A stretch of 64,000 bases of DNA, taken from positions 32,943,090 through 33,007,089 of the forward strand of contig NC_087069.1 of assembly GCF_963678635.1 (NCBI RefSeq), given 5' to 3'. The stretch comes from Symsagittifera roscoffensis (taxonomy: Eukaryota; Xenacoelomorpha; Acoela; Convolutidae). The notes below the pieces were generated by a model that saw nothing but the letters and a program-made list of their open reading frames with translations, did not search any database and had not been told where the DNA came from. The position numbers and the translations under genes were made by a program. Below are positions 11,161 through 22,159 of the stretch, piece by piece. The first letter of the stretch is position 1. Every line of letters begins with the position of its first letter.

Positions 11161-12440
11161 GAAGTACTGGGTTGCGCGAGAAACTGAATAACTTCGAGAA
11201 CACAATGAAAAAAGAAGACACTCAGGAACCCAAGAGCCGAGCTTTGAAAATGAATGTCATTTCAGGGAAGACCTTCGGGATGAAGAGACAGAGAGGAGCA
11301 GGATAATGACAATCATATCGGTCGCGGGTCATCAGGTGGTGAAGAACTTGAATGAACCGTCGGAAATTACCCTGGTAACCTGGATATCTATGCAGATTAC
11401 TTGAGGGGAAAATATCTCAAGTTGGATTCTAGGGCTCTGAGAGCGTTACTCGGAACAGGTGGGCCGGGACTGATGAGAGTAGACGGACATTATATAGATG
11501 TCAATGGCACATACCCAATTCTGATGAATGTTGATAGCATAAACATCTACACGAAAGCTCATGTGACGAATGCAAGTGACCAAAAAGGCCGAATCTACAA
11601 CGGTCAAGAGCAGCTAAAGGTACGACGAACTAGATAAATTACAATGCTTTAGCAGAATGCAGTCCACATAGGCTGAGAAGCCGATCTAGCAGCACACTTA
11701 CTAGACGTGCAGGGCAGACAACTCTGCCTGAAAGGATCACTTGACATCGGATCGGTGGTCAGTGTCATGCCCATAAGCTCCTTGACCAACATGGGCTTCA
11801 ATAGGTTGGATTAGATATCGACTAATATCAGACTGGCTGCGGCCAATCACGGCTCAATCTGTGTGGACGAAAGGATTCCAATCATCTCGTTGCAATTGGG
11901 AGGAAGGCATCTGACTTCAGCGACGAGTTGATACAAATCAAGGACCCAGAGAGGAAGTATGAAAAGAATCCTGTGAATAAGATCTTGATAAACCAGGAAA
12001 AGCTTAGGTTGAAACCGAAACAAGCTGAAGTGGCGACGTTTAGAGTGAGGATTTTGAATGAACTTAATAACAACAGAAAAGTGTGTCTGGTTCCCAACCC
12101 AAACAGTAAGAACTCGGCTTTTTTAGGAAGAAGCTTCTCACTCACTCAGAACTGACTATGTGTGAGTGTGTTGTTGAACTCACAGGCAACATCGGTGACA
12201 ATACAACTTGGAAAGAGCCCTGGCTATGCATTGCCTCTCAAAACAGAATATCAGAGTTTGGAGAAGCTGAATATGGTTAAAGTAACTGAGTGTCCATAAC
12301 ATGCCAACCAAGAATGTATATTGAAGAAAATAAAGGAAATGAAGTTTTTAAAAAAAGTGTTTTCTATGAAATCTGAGACAGACGATGACTGTCTAGTTGC
12401 TCGAATTTCCCTGAGAGACCGGCAGAGACAAAATTAGCGG
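11161..12440 (+). pseudogene. Retropepsin-type protease region (old copy)
   Basis: The stretch 11401-11637 matches the segment just upstream of protease in the younger copy (LMRVDGHYI, INIYTKAHVT). The protease core at about 11735-11770 reads LDIGSVVSVMP, where the catalytic triplet is normally DTG, so the active site is altered. The post-protease segment 11928-12155 (KDPERKYEKNP.NKILINQ) is open in one frame. Multiple stops and frameshifts make this non-functional. A retropepsin would cleave the Gag-Pol polyprotein. Confidence 0.75.
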
Positions 12441-13280
12441 CAAACAAACCAGTCCTACCTGAGATTGAACAACTGAAAAGCAAAAATCAGATGAAGAAAT
12501 GGATTCCTTTATAGCAGTGTTGAATCGGAACGCGGGCTTTTATTCGCAACAAAGAGTCGACATAGGTTGTTGCAATTTTGTAGAACATGAGAAAGAGATA
12601 GAAGAGGGTTGGGTATCTCACAGGGAGGGAGGAGCTAGGATAATGACCCCACATAAATTAGAGAAATGTAAGAAAAAAATGAGATGTTAATGGAATATGA
12701 CATGATTGAGACATCAAAGTCTCCGTAGGCCTGTGGGGGCAGCTTAGGTTTTGTAGCGATTTCCGGTATTCGAGCGCAGAAACGATAAAAGATGCATACC
12801 CGATCCCTCACGTCAATGTTGGGAGACGCAAAGATCTTCACGACGTTGGATTTTGGCTCTGCATTCTGGCAAGTGCCCCTCAGGAAACAAGATCGAGAGA
12901 AAACGGGTTTTGCGTGTGAACTGGGACTGTCCCACTGAGATTCCGTTTGGACTATGCAACGATTAATTTCGATTAAGGACTAAGGACGGCTGAATTTCAA
13001 CGATTGATGGCCCAGGAACTCACAAATATGACAAAGAAAGATGAAAACCTCACAATGTGTTAGATTGATGACGTTGTGATTGCGACACCAACCCTGGAGG
13101 ACCACGTAGAGAGACTGAACGAAGTCTTTACTTGCATGAAACAGGCCGGCATGAAATTTAAAGCCTCCAAGTGCGAGATCCTGAGGGACTCGATCAAGTG
13201 TCTGGGTTGCCTTGTAAACAAGCACGGAGTCAGACCAGACCCTGAACCGGTTGAAGCAGTGCAGACATGGAAAGAGCTTA
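12441..13280 (+). pseudogene. Ty3/gypsy reverse transcriptase remnant (old copy)
   Basis: Pieces of the RT fingers and palm are recognisable across frames: the GCCNFVEHE block at about 12562, a palm motif near 12840 and the catalytic block near 13060. In the last, the Tyr of the normal YVDD is replaced by a stop, leaving IDDVVIATPTLEDHVERLNE. The thumb/connection (CMKQAGMKFKASKCEILRDS) is intact in frame at about 13130-13210. At about 13275 the sequence jumps to the integrase C-terminal tail, so RNase H and nearly all of integrase are deleted. Confidence 0.85.
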
Positions 13281-14010
13281 CGAGAACCTCAAACCGCGCA
13301 ATGCCTCACCGGAAGCCTGGTGCCCCCCGGCTGACATGCATTAGGATGACTAATTGATAGTGGATCCCGCCTGTGAAGTGAACGAGAGAGGCACACGTGA
13401 CAAGAGCGACGGAAAGGAGGTGATGGATGACTGTGATCTGCCACTGGGTCTCGAATTAACTGAGCGGATAGAGGTCTGTGGTGAAACCCTAACATATGTC
13501 GAGCAGTACTGGAAGTTCCCAGAGCAGACCGAAGTTGTCAAAAGAGAAGAACCTGCCTTTGCCTTGGCCATGAAGACGCGACAGAGCAATAGGGAAAGGG
13601 ACAAGAAGAAATACAACCCGTATGGTGAAAGTTTTGTCGTAGACAGAATTGTTTTGGATGACGTGACGGACTCAATAGTGGGTTTGGATAATAGGGGTAT
13701 CGCCAGACATCGACCTGTACAGAAACAGACGGGATCGACGATCGATCAGAAACGGAAATGGAGTTTGAACCTGAGGCAGAAAAAATGCATGAGCTGATGA
13801 ACAAATGCATCAATTGACAAACCTACGGGTGCTCGAAAGAAAAAATCCTGACGATTCAGACCAGCATCAAATTCATCAGTCACGACAACACCGAGTCAAA
13901 CTGGATCGCTCCAGATGGCCCTTATGTATTCTCGAATCTTACATTGATCTGATCGATTTTAGGCAATTGACGGGGACGTCGATGGATATTTTGTCCGGGG
14001 AGTGGTAGTA
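13281..14010 (+). pseudogene. Integrase C-terminal tail fused to RT remnant (old copy)
   Basis: This begins with the text corresponding to 56040 of the younger copy (ENLKPRNASPEAWCPP-like) and continues with the acidic tail at 13354-13797. Marker motifs VDPACEVNERGTRDK and KKYNPYG.{3}VVDRI are shared by both copies. A second conserved block near 13880-13990 (NTESNW.APDGP) leads towards the macro domain. The tail lies downstream of the integrase GPY/F-like region in the younger copy. Function unknown. Confidence 0.7.
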
Positions 14011-14153
14011 GGACGCATCCTCACCAAAAATCTTATGATCAAAAAGCTAAAATCATCAATGGAAACAAGGAACTGGAAACGGAGGGCGATAACCCTAAGC
14101 AACCGCCAACTGGACAAATTTTTGAGTCATGTTTTGACCTACCGAATCACTAC

Positions 14154-14582
14154 TTGAACATCATTGTTGTGACAGACAGTGATTTTATACTCATGGAACG
14201 CACGTGCGCTATGGCGATAACTGCGGATGTAAGTTTTAAAACAGCACTACCGGCCGACTTCAAAAGAAAGTATACGAATATCGAATTTTTGAGGAAACAG
14301 ATGGATGAAAGCACTGCCCCCTGTTGCTTCACAAATACCGGGGAAAACTTTTGGTTTTCGGTAACCAAGGCCACCGACAGGCAACACGTGAATCCTGAAA
14401 GTTTAGTGCTGGCACTAACTCGACTCAGAGAATTCCTGGTCAAGAGGGCATTGACATCGCTCTCCTTGCCGGTGTATGAGCCCAATAGGGGAAAACTACA
14501 TCCCAGAGAGCTATATGCTCTCGTGCATGTGATTTTTTTGAAACATGCACAGAAATTTTTTCACATGAGAACTAACTTCTGA
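14154..14582 (+). CDS. TARG1/OARD1-like macro domain protein (old copy)
   Basis: An open reading frame of 142 codons in an otherwise broken element. The order of elements follows the TARG1 (OARD1) type of macro domain: an N-terminal beta strand (VVTDSDF), a segment aligned with the ADP-ribose-binding loop (AITADVSFKTALPADFK), a central strand FSVTKATDRQH carrying the Lys that is catalytic in TARG1, the helix LALTRLREFL, the strand LTSLSLPVY, and the helix ELYALVHVIF. The glycine-rich ligand loop and the catalytic Asp region are not conserved (EPNRGKL occupies the latter). The frame opens with TTG and continues upstream to about 14115, so it may have been part of a polyprotein. It lies between the pol tail and the second polyprotein, exactly as in the younger copy. 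Confidence 0.7.
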   Translation: MNIIVVTDSDFILMERTCAMAITADVSFKTALPADFKRKYTNIEFLRKQMDESTAPCCFTNTGENFWFSVTKATDRQHVNPESLVLALTRLREFLVKRALTSLSLPVYEPNRGKLHPRELYALVHVIFLKHAQKFFHMRTNF

Positions 14583-15060
14583 GCTTATGCTAGAGTTATG
14601 ATTAGGGTTAAGAGCTCTTTTGTTAGGATTAAGAGTCCTTTGCTAGGTTTACTTTTTAAATGTTAGGATATAGGTATTAGGACAGGTACTAAAAAATAGG
14701 TTTTTGTATAGCAGTGTTGACGTGTGATAATGATATTTTGTGTTATTGTATGGTTATAATTATGTCTTGACTTTTTTATTGTCACCTGGATTGCTCCAGG
14801 TGCAAAAGGTGACAGATTTTGATCATTTTACATTGACATCATCAGAGATGGACGATCCACCTCGGTGCTATCTTTTAAAGTATAAACAATAATAAAGTTT
14901 GAATGGACTGCTTTTAAAAGATATGAATGTCGTGGAGAGAGAATAGCTTGTATAATGGTTCTAAGTTGTGACCTGTCTTTAAGATCGTGATTGATCAAGC
15001 ACTCGAAACCAAAAGAATTGAAAATAAAGAAAGGGATTGACAGAAGGAAAGATCAGCCAC
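14583..15060. other. Spacer between macro domain and second polyprotein (old copy)
   Basis: AT-rich, no gene. It holds a strong hairpin at 14783-14802 (CACCTGGA, loop TTGC, TCCAGGTG) extended by GTCACCT at 14781 and AGGTGAC at 14807. A weaker counterpart is at 57569-57586 in the younger copy. Possibly a UTR or translation signal; no direct evidence. Confidence 0.5.
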
Positions 15061-15063
15061 ACA

Positions 15064-17280
15064 AATGACCTTATGGATTTCCTCTCAGCGAGTCTAGGAA
15101 CGGCTCTGTAAGAGATATATCAGCGGTTGATAGATTGTAACTTTGGATTGGAAGAACCGGAGCCGGTGACATTCACCGTTGCACTCCTCAAAGCGATGGG
15201 ACGAGAAGGCTTCAGGGTTCGCCCACAGAAGTCGTATTGATGTTGGCCTTCGGCGAGTCTGGTACAGGCAGAAGAGGCCGAAACAGACTCATGCAATGGC
15301 GGCGTGGAGAGATGTCTGGTCACAATTTGGCTCTTGAGCCAGGATTGGGCAAACAGAGGGGTAACAGGATACGAGAGATGCCTATGCCAGAGCGCCTCAA
15401 CTCCTTCGCACAGGCTCAGCTTCTCTTCGGATCAAAGAGATCACATGATGGGTCGGGCCTTTCGTACTCTGCAGATTCACCGAGTGCAGCTCCAACGTCA
15501 AAGAAGGTGAAAATGAACGAAATTGAGATGCAGACGGTAGAAACCAGCAAAACTCTCGAGAAGAAAAATAAAAACTAACAAAAATTGTGCGCGAAGCTCA
15601 ACGAACACAAGGCGAAGGCAGAGGAACGTAGAGGGTCGAAGAGGAAACAGACAAGCTACTGATTACTCTCAAGGAGGAAGAGATACGGCACCTGATGGAG
15701 GTCTACAACGCGAGAGTGAGCAAGTTGTCACCGGATGTCCTAGATTTGATCAACACGGAAACGACTACTAAGGGTTAGCCTCAGGAGCTTTACAGACCAA
15801 ATAAGTGGCAGCTCCACAGCTAGTGAGCTCGCTTGCCAACGCGAGGAACACGATAACTTACCCCTGGGATACTTAACTGGCGCCTCAGTTTCAGCACACG
15901 TTCGAGCAGGTAGCCAAAGCGACGATACAAGGCGGATATGGCAAGGAAACTGAATATGAATACGATGACGTGTCGTGAGAACGCAAAGAAAATGCTCAAT
16001 GGACATGATCCTATGGTATCTAGTTTATACCGAATATCAGGCGTGGATTGGCTCTTGACAAAAGAAGAGGAGTTTAGTTCTGCCACCACTTTGAGGCTGG
16101 TAGAACTAAAGGGTTTACCCAGGTAAAACACAATGAGACCCCTGAACACGAGATCATTGGCGGACGTCTGTGATCGGGCGAGGGAAAGAGCACCACTGAG
16201 CCGGAAGGGGAAGTTTCTAGTCGAAAACAAACTCAATAACAAACATCACAAAATGCACAGGCAATTTGCAAAATGTACAGGCAATTTGCTAAGCCCCCGG
16301 GACAGCAAGCGGATCTTCAACCAGTTCAGGCAGACAGCTTACGAGAGGGATGAAAGCGGGACATTTGTGAGAAGGAGCGCTATGGCCTTGAGGCCAAAGC
16401 TATGTCCTTGAGGCCGAAGCCTCGTACTAATCCTTGGCTATATCTCTCCCAGGCACGCCTTCGATGATGCCCCAGCGATGGTGAGGGAAATTCATCAGTA
16501 TTTGAAGAGGATCCTAGACAAGAGAGAGGAGTCTTGCGCTACAATGTTACAATTGATGCGAGAGACAAACACGATGCCTTTGGACAAATTCTAGGCAGAG
16601 GTGCTGGCAACGAGAGCCGAATACAAGAGGTCCGATGCGATCCTGGCGGGAATGCGCATAGGTTGGTCACCCGCGTTCCTCAGCAGTTGCTACCAACCCT
16701 TGGCTATGTCTCTCCCAAGCACGCCTTCGATGATGATGCTGCAGCGATGTGAGGGAAAGTCATCAGTATTTGAAGAGGATTCTAGACGTGAGAGAGGAGG
16801 CTTGCGCTACAATGTTACAATTGATGCGAGAGATAAACACAATTGCCAACTTTGTGAGAGATATCAGAAAGTTATCTATTGGCCTTGTGCTGGTTGAACT
16901 GAAAAGACTGGCGATGGACTTCGAGAACGCTGATGGATTTCAGGAACAACTGATGGGTTTCAAGAACAGCTTTAGATGTCGAATGGGCGGCGAAGATCTG
17001 TTGAACGTCCAGTTGAACTCTAACTCCGAGGATTGGCGCCGCGCAGAACATGGAGGAGAGAATGCTGAACTGGGCTGTGAGAATGGAGCAGCGCTTCTTC
17101 AGTTGGAATGCTGCAGCCCTGCACACTTTTGAGTTCACCTTTCCTGATATATGGAGTTGGAAAAAAGTTAAAGCTATACCATCACGGAAGCCCGAGGTGT
17201 CTGCAGGTCTTTGGAGCCCACCAAGGAACCCCCAGCGAGCTTGTCTCCCATGGAGCCAATGTCCTTAATGCAGGCACATC
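15064..17280 (+). pseudogene. Second polyprotein remnant (old copy), SGNH domain deleted
   Basis: The start matches 57880-58440 of the younger copy: DFLSASLGT, LMLAFGESGT, and a serine/proline then Glu/Lys-rich part. At about 15940 the sequence jumps from the region before the SGNH domain straight to the text corresponding to 59957, so the hydrolase domain is missing. A second jump near 16330 removes the counterpart of about 60300-61085. A third part matches the C-terminal helical region (about 61280-62660). A tandem duplication of about 266 bp lies at 16432-16963. Multiple stops and frameshifts are present. Confidence 0.75.
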
Positions 17281-18487
17281 AGAGAAGAGACATATCCAAG
17301 CTGCTCTGCGATTCTCCTCGAAGGCTGAGTATTGATGAATCTAGGCGAGTGGCTTTTCTGAGCACATTGCCAGAGGAATAATGGGAACGGTATCAAAGCG
17401 AACATGAGAGGCAGACTGGAGAAATATGGACGTGGTTAGTTTTCGTGGAGAGCACCTGGGACGTGATCCGGAGATACGGCACTCAATCCATGATCAGAGT
17501 GGGATTGAATCAGCCCATCATGCGTGAAGTATTGGGGAAAATGATGAAGCACACTGAATCTGACGGTCTGACCGAGTCAGTCATGGAAGAAAGCGCTGAG
17601 GAGAGCCCGGTTGTAAAAAGCCTCTAAAAAGACCAGCCTCTAAAATGAACCAAGAAGGGGCTGAGGAAGTAAAAGTCTATGCTGAGAAAGCTCAAGAGCA
17701 GAATATATGACAAGGTGACCAACCCGAGGGTTGTGAAATCGAAAGCGACCGCAGTAGTGATGTTGCTGGCAAAGGTGTTCCGACCGAATGAGATCGGAGA
17801 AAGGAAGGTTGCCAGGCATGGCGGTAGAGAGAGAAGGAGAATCAGGTGCCCCCAATGTTGTTAGCAGGACTGATATCCACTGCCTCGAAAGCGAGGAAGA
17901 ACGAGAGGACCCTGACTGACACCAAACTGGAAATTGAGGTTATCCGCCAGTGCGGATTCGGTGGGCTGGAAGATTATAAAGCATCCCGGACCAACAAAAC
18001 ATAGCGAAGCTACAATTGGAACTGATGGAAGGTCTGAAAGTGCTGATCGCGTGGGACGACTCCGCGATAGCATGGACGAAACGGAAAGATGCGCTTTGCT
18101 TTGTGAAGTTCGTGGCGGATCGTCTTCCCACTCCATTTTTAGAGGAATGCGTGAAGGCTATCAGTCAAAGAGGGGTGAAGCGTGAAGAGGTCTTGCTGAG
18201 AGGGCCTTGTTGGAACTCTATCACGATATGCCACTACGATGTGGGAACTCATGAAACCTTCATGGTGCCCAAATCGGAACTTGGGACTGATATTGGACCT
18301 CACCGCTGATGTTGAGCGAGAGAGAAGGACAATGAGAGCATGCATGATTTAGCAATGATTCACCACTTGCTGTCCCTGAAAGTGAAGAAGCAGGGTGACA
18401 AGACACCAACGGAACCAACGAAGGGAAACTTCCCGAGTGGTTGGATGAAAACAGGTACCTGCCTAGCCGCCAAGAACGGGTCACTGC
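17281..18487 (+). pseudogene. Third ORF remnant of the giant element (old copy)
   Basis: The open stretch 17445-17627 contains SWDVIRRYGTQS-like text (here TWDVIRRYGTQS) and LNQPIMREVL, matching 63285-63480 of the younger copy. It is followed by a Lys/Arg-rich part (17640-17860) and a segment with GGLEDYKASRTN that matches 63760-63800. From about 18010 to 18309 one frame stays open (VLIAWDDSAIAWTKRKDAL to GTDIGP); its counterpart lies at the cut edge of the window, near 63911-64000. No known domain recognised. Confidence 0.6.
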
Positions 18488-19270
18488 TTGCAAACTCTGA
18501 CCGAACAACTTTGCCAGTTAGCGAGGCTATGCATGTCAAACAGGAGTGAGATGGAATTATTTGTAGACTGCCACGGGGCTACTGAGGTGAATTTAGTAAC
18601 TTCATTGGGGTTCTACAGAGACAAGCTCCATACAATCACTGGAATGTCTCGAGAGGGCACTCTCGAGAATGAAATGAACCTGAAGCATACCGAGGGATAT
18701 CACAAGACAATTGGCTCAAAGTAATTAGTTGGATCCAGTTCGGCACCATACTGCAACAGCAAAGAGCCAACGCACCTGCTGGTACTGGATGCCAGAACGC
18801 AACATCGGTTGATTGCTCAACTCATTTCGGTGCCCAAATGCGTGCGATTGTCGAAGATGTCTGAAAAATCCGATGAACTATTGACGAAGATCCTTCGGGC
18901 AGTCCCGGAGAGGTCTAGAGACGATTTAGAAAAGATAGTAGGAGAAAACTTCGTGAAATTGGGTGACATTAACATCAATGATTTTCAGGAAAAGAAAACG
19001 AATGTAATGATGGCGAACGATTTCCCCATGATTGTCAAGAAGGATGAAACGCATCAGATGATGATCCAAATGGAGCCACGGCTGATAGCATTGGGTTATC
19101 GAACATTGAGGAACATTCTGCTGACTCATGGGGAGTACCCGTGTAAATGCGAGGCGCAGACGTTTTGCTACCCCATGAGAGCAAACTTAGTGTTGGAGTG
19201 CTATTTTCCTTGGGATTGCCTGATCAAGCCCAGAATGTGTCGATTTTGGTGGTTGGTACCATGTTAGCTG
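18488..19270 (+). pseudogene. 3' ORF of the giant element, unknown function (old copy only)
   Basis: One frame runs from about 18488 to 19267 with a single in-frame TAA (18722-18724). It includes a segment with SEKSDELLTKILRAVPE and a C-terminal part with HGEYPCKCEAQTF and several Cys. No family recognised. Its younger counterpart lies beyond the window, so this is the only view of this part of the element. The 7.3-kb tandem duplication begins inside it (19075), and unit 2 carries only its last part (26408-26600). Confidence 0.5.
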
Positions 19271-19274
19271 TGAA

Positions 19275-19885
19275 GTGACTTGAGGCCAATGTAGGAACGA
19301 GCGAGTAGGAAATGACAGTACCGACTCCTAGAACTCTGGATCTGTTCAGAACCACCTGCAAAAACCTGAGGATACCCATAGCTATCGAAAGGATATGAGC
19401 AAGGCAGAGATTGATGCCTGGATTCCGTGCAATGATGACTGCATGGTTATATGAACGCGCGAATTGTCATATGTCCCGAAACACGGAGGCATATCAATTC
19501 TCCCAGCTGAGTTTAGGACCGGGAGCCTAAAAGGGAGCATTCCTGACGCAAAAGAGCGCCGTAACCACAACTGTGAAACGAGTGGCTGGCATGCCTTGTA
19601 CCACTGAAAACGAGAAAAAGGTGGTCTTACGAGCTGGCCTGGAGTGGAATCTGAGCCTGTGCTTGGACAACAGCTTCTGAAAGAACTAGGATTAAAAGGT
19701 GAACGTAGATCTGCTGCCTGTTGCAAGCAGAGGTTGCTAGAACAAGAAAGTTGGAGCACGGCCCGCAACTCTGTTGACATGCTGCAGAAAGTGGTGGAAG
19801 ATAGCGACATGGGTAAACAGGGACAAGAAGCGATGGGGTAAGAGTTGAACGCGCGACGGAGCAGAGGTGGAGAGAAATGAAAAAC
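19275..19885 (+). pseudogene. Last coding remnants of the old giant element
   Basis: Two frames alternate with plausible protein-like text, such as TLDLFRTTCKNLRIPIAIERI (19335 onward) and ESEPVLGQQLLKELGLKGERR (19644-19841), separated by stops. No recognised family. The same sequence is repeated at 26608-27218. The subsegment near 19696-19750 reappears degenerated at 20738-20795. Confidence 0.35.
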
Positions 19886-20571
19886 ACTATTGTTGTAGTG
19901 CTTGAAAATTGATCAAATCATCAAAGATTGATTAATGCAATTTTTAAAACTTTTTGTTTTGTTTATGTCCGATCAGACCAGATTTAAAAATTGTTAGGAA
20001 TTGTTACAATTGTTGAAATGCAATGGAAAATTTTTGTTTTTATGCAGGGCTCAGCTTAGTATATTAACTGATTTAAACCTGACTGAAGTTATTAACCTGT
20101 GTAGTGACAATCTAGTAGTATTTGGGTATGCACGATCGAGGACGGTGGGTACCTCATTACCTTTTCTTGCCACAGAGTTTCGTAGTTTTATATTTGAGTG
20201 CAACAGCATAATTTAAAGATTATACCTTGTGAGTAACTGTAAGTTTTCTTTAACGGGTGCGTAGCCGTGCCACGTCCCAAATCATTTCAAAACACAAACA
20301 GCCAAAAGAACTTTTATGATGCAGTGACATAAGTAGTCAGAGAAGAAATTCGATCTAGGTCACTCCTCATGGTGCATTTTTTGTGAAAATGTTAGAAGGC
20401 AGTGAAAAGTAGTACGATGCCATTTATGATACGCGTTGGGCTGAGGTGAATCGGATACGTTTCATTTTTTGATACGATTTGTAACTTGATTTTAGAAGGC
20501 TAGATCACCACTTGAAGGTAACCCGGAGTTATGCGTTCAATGGGGACATTGAGAGGACTGTCCAGCGAGTA
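19886..20571. other. Non-coding stretch
   Basis: AT-rich, no credible gene in any frame. One open stretch at 20001-20216 has no recognisable motif, and its twin in unit 2 (27334-27549) differs by one residue only because the duplication is young. Probably the 3' UTR of the old giant element. Confidence 0.4.
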
Positions 20572-20717
20572 TGTGCCATTCCCCCGGATTGGTACAGTCG
20601 AAACCTCCGATGCACTCAAAATAGAACGTTAAAGGCGTTAGCACCGGAACTCTAAGAGGCTCAGAATGTTATATATTGCAAAACTTTCAAAATTTCTTTT
20701 TGAGCTTGCACAACTTT
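20572..20717 (+). repeat. Leader/LTR start fragment (unit 1)
   Basis: TGTGCCATTCCCCCGGATTGG and the text after it match the start of leader copy A (about 1662-1800) and, less well, 39200-39340. It lies beyond the element's 3' ORFs, so it supports the leader being a long terminal repeat that is truncated here. Confidence 0.6.
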
Positions 20718-20930
20718 TTCTGTAGGAAATGGGAGCAAAAGGTGAAAGTAGATCTACTGCCCTGTTGCAAGCAGAGATTGCTGGAACAATAAAATTCGGG
20801 AACTCAATTGTAGTGTATTTTCTAGTTTCTGTTTGATGGCACTGTACTGTTTTGATGAGTTACTCGCAGTTTAATGGGGACATTGACCGGAGATGCCCGA
20901 GGATTGGTTGCCATTCGACCAGACACGTGA

Positions 20931-21430
20931 CCTTTTTATTTGAGCGACAACTGCAAAACAGCGAAAATAAAAATAGGCACGACAATTTTTGCTGAGAAAA
21001 AAAAACAGATAAAACGCTGAATTAAGCAGATAGAAAACTAAAAGGACGAGTGAGAAGATCCAAGAGCATTGCGGAAAGTAACAATTGTGCTGACACAATT
21101 GTTATTATGCTGTTTTCATCGATCGGGAACGCCAAAAATTGAGATTGCAACCCTTCTCAGTGTTGAAGAGAGGGCTTATTTGGTGAAGATCGCGAATTCG
21201 GAAAGGTCTTGGGAAGAGACTAGAAACTGATTTTAAACAAGTTTTAGATTCCGGTAATGTCCTGAATTGAAGTAAATGGCATCAATTTTGTTTTTAAATA
21301 GTGAGAAGCTTGGAGTTGAGCGAAAGTGTTGGTCAATGTCCGATGGATATGATGATTTTTATCTACTGAACAGAAACAATAGTTTTATTATAATTAAGTA
21401 GTAGCCCTGTTTTAGAGCTAATAAGCGTCA
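20931..21430 (+). repeat. Diverged leader/LTR fragment (unit 1)
   Basis: Bases 20931-21100 align with about 1491-1660 (AGACACG, CGACAACTG, GCTGAA.TAAGCAGA, GAGCATT.CGGAAA). The rest resembles about 2040-2260 more weakly. It is interrupted on the right by the 3' fragment of an RT/nuclease element. Confidence 0.5.
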
Positions 21431-21449
21431 TAAGGTAAGGATGGATACA

Positions 21450-22070
21450 CCCACATGAGGCATGACAAAACCAGAGATACCTTCGCCAACCTCATTAGCG
21501 AGGTTTGCTATGATGTGAAAATCGACCCGAAACTTCAGTCGTTGGAAGGCGAGAGGTTTGTCGACAATTCAACCACAACTGATGAAGACGATTGACTAGA
21601 CGTAAAAGCAAAGGGTTCATGGGGCTCGAGGTTTAGCCGAACCTTCTTTGAAGTCAAATTCTTCAACATGCACGCAAAAACTTCACGAAGATTACTGAAA
21701 GACTCCTATAAATACCACGAATCACTGAAAAACTCAAAATTTCAACTGAGAGTTCTACAAGTCAACATAACAGAGCAGCTTCTGTACGCTCAATTTTGGC
21801 TGCACTGGTGATGCCGCACCAGCAGACCCACGGAAAATCAAGCGCATAGCTGAAAAACTTAGTGAAAAAAGGCATGAAAGCTTCTCAGAAATAAAAAACT
21901 ATAATAGAACAAAGTTAAGTCTCGCGCTGCTCGAGAGCGCTATCCTTTATTTACGGGGGTGCAGATCACTGCGTAAAATGCAGTTCATAGGCAATTCAAT
22001 TAGTACTTTTATAGAGGAGAGATGGTTGAAGTAAAAACTATATAGACCACGTAATAAATGCTGACTTGAC
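21450..22070 (+). pseudogene. 3' fragment of RT/nuclease element: PD-(D/E)XK-like domain (unit 1)
   Basis: Frame text MRHDKTRDTFANLISEV, then KAKGSWGSRFSRTFFEVKFF and KDSYKYHESLKNSKFQLRVL, matches the intact-order element at 38660-39160. That places it as the C-terminal nuclease-like domain of the same family. An in-frame stop at about 21594 precedes the LDVKAKG strand. The 3' end (about 22070) is followed by AT-rich sequence with a 12-bp tandem repeat. Confidence 0.75.
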
Positions 22071-22114
22071 TTGATTCAAACAACTTTGTTTTTTGATGTA
22101 TTTAAGTAATACAT

Positions 22115-22155
22115 TTAAGACCATACTTAAGACCGTATTTAAGACCGTACCTAAA
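22115..22155. repeat. Short tandem repeat, period about 12
   Basis: Three or so units of (A)TTTAAGACC(A/G)T. Also present in unit 2 at about 29604-29644. Confidence 0.55.
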
Positions 22156-22159
22156 TCTA

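Noticed and set aside
19382-19810. Minus-strand 142-codon open frame, present identically in unit 2
   Set aside because: It lies antisense to the retroelement coding remnants, has no recognisable motif, and its conservation follows from the recent duplication.
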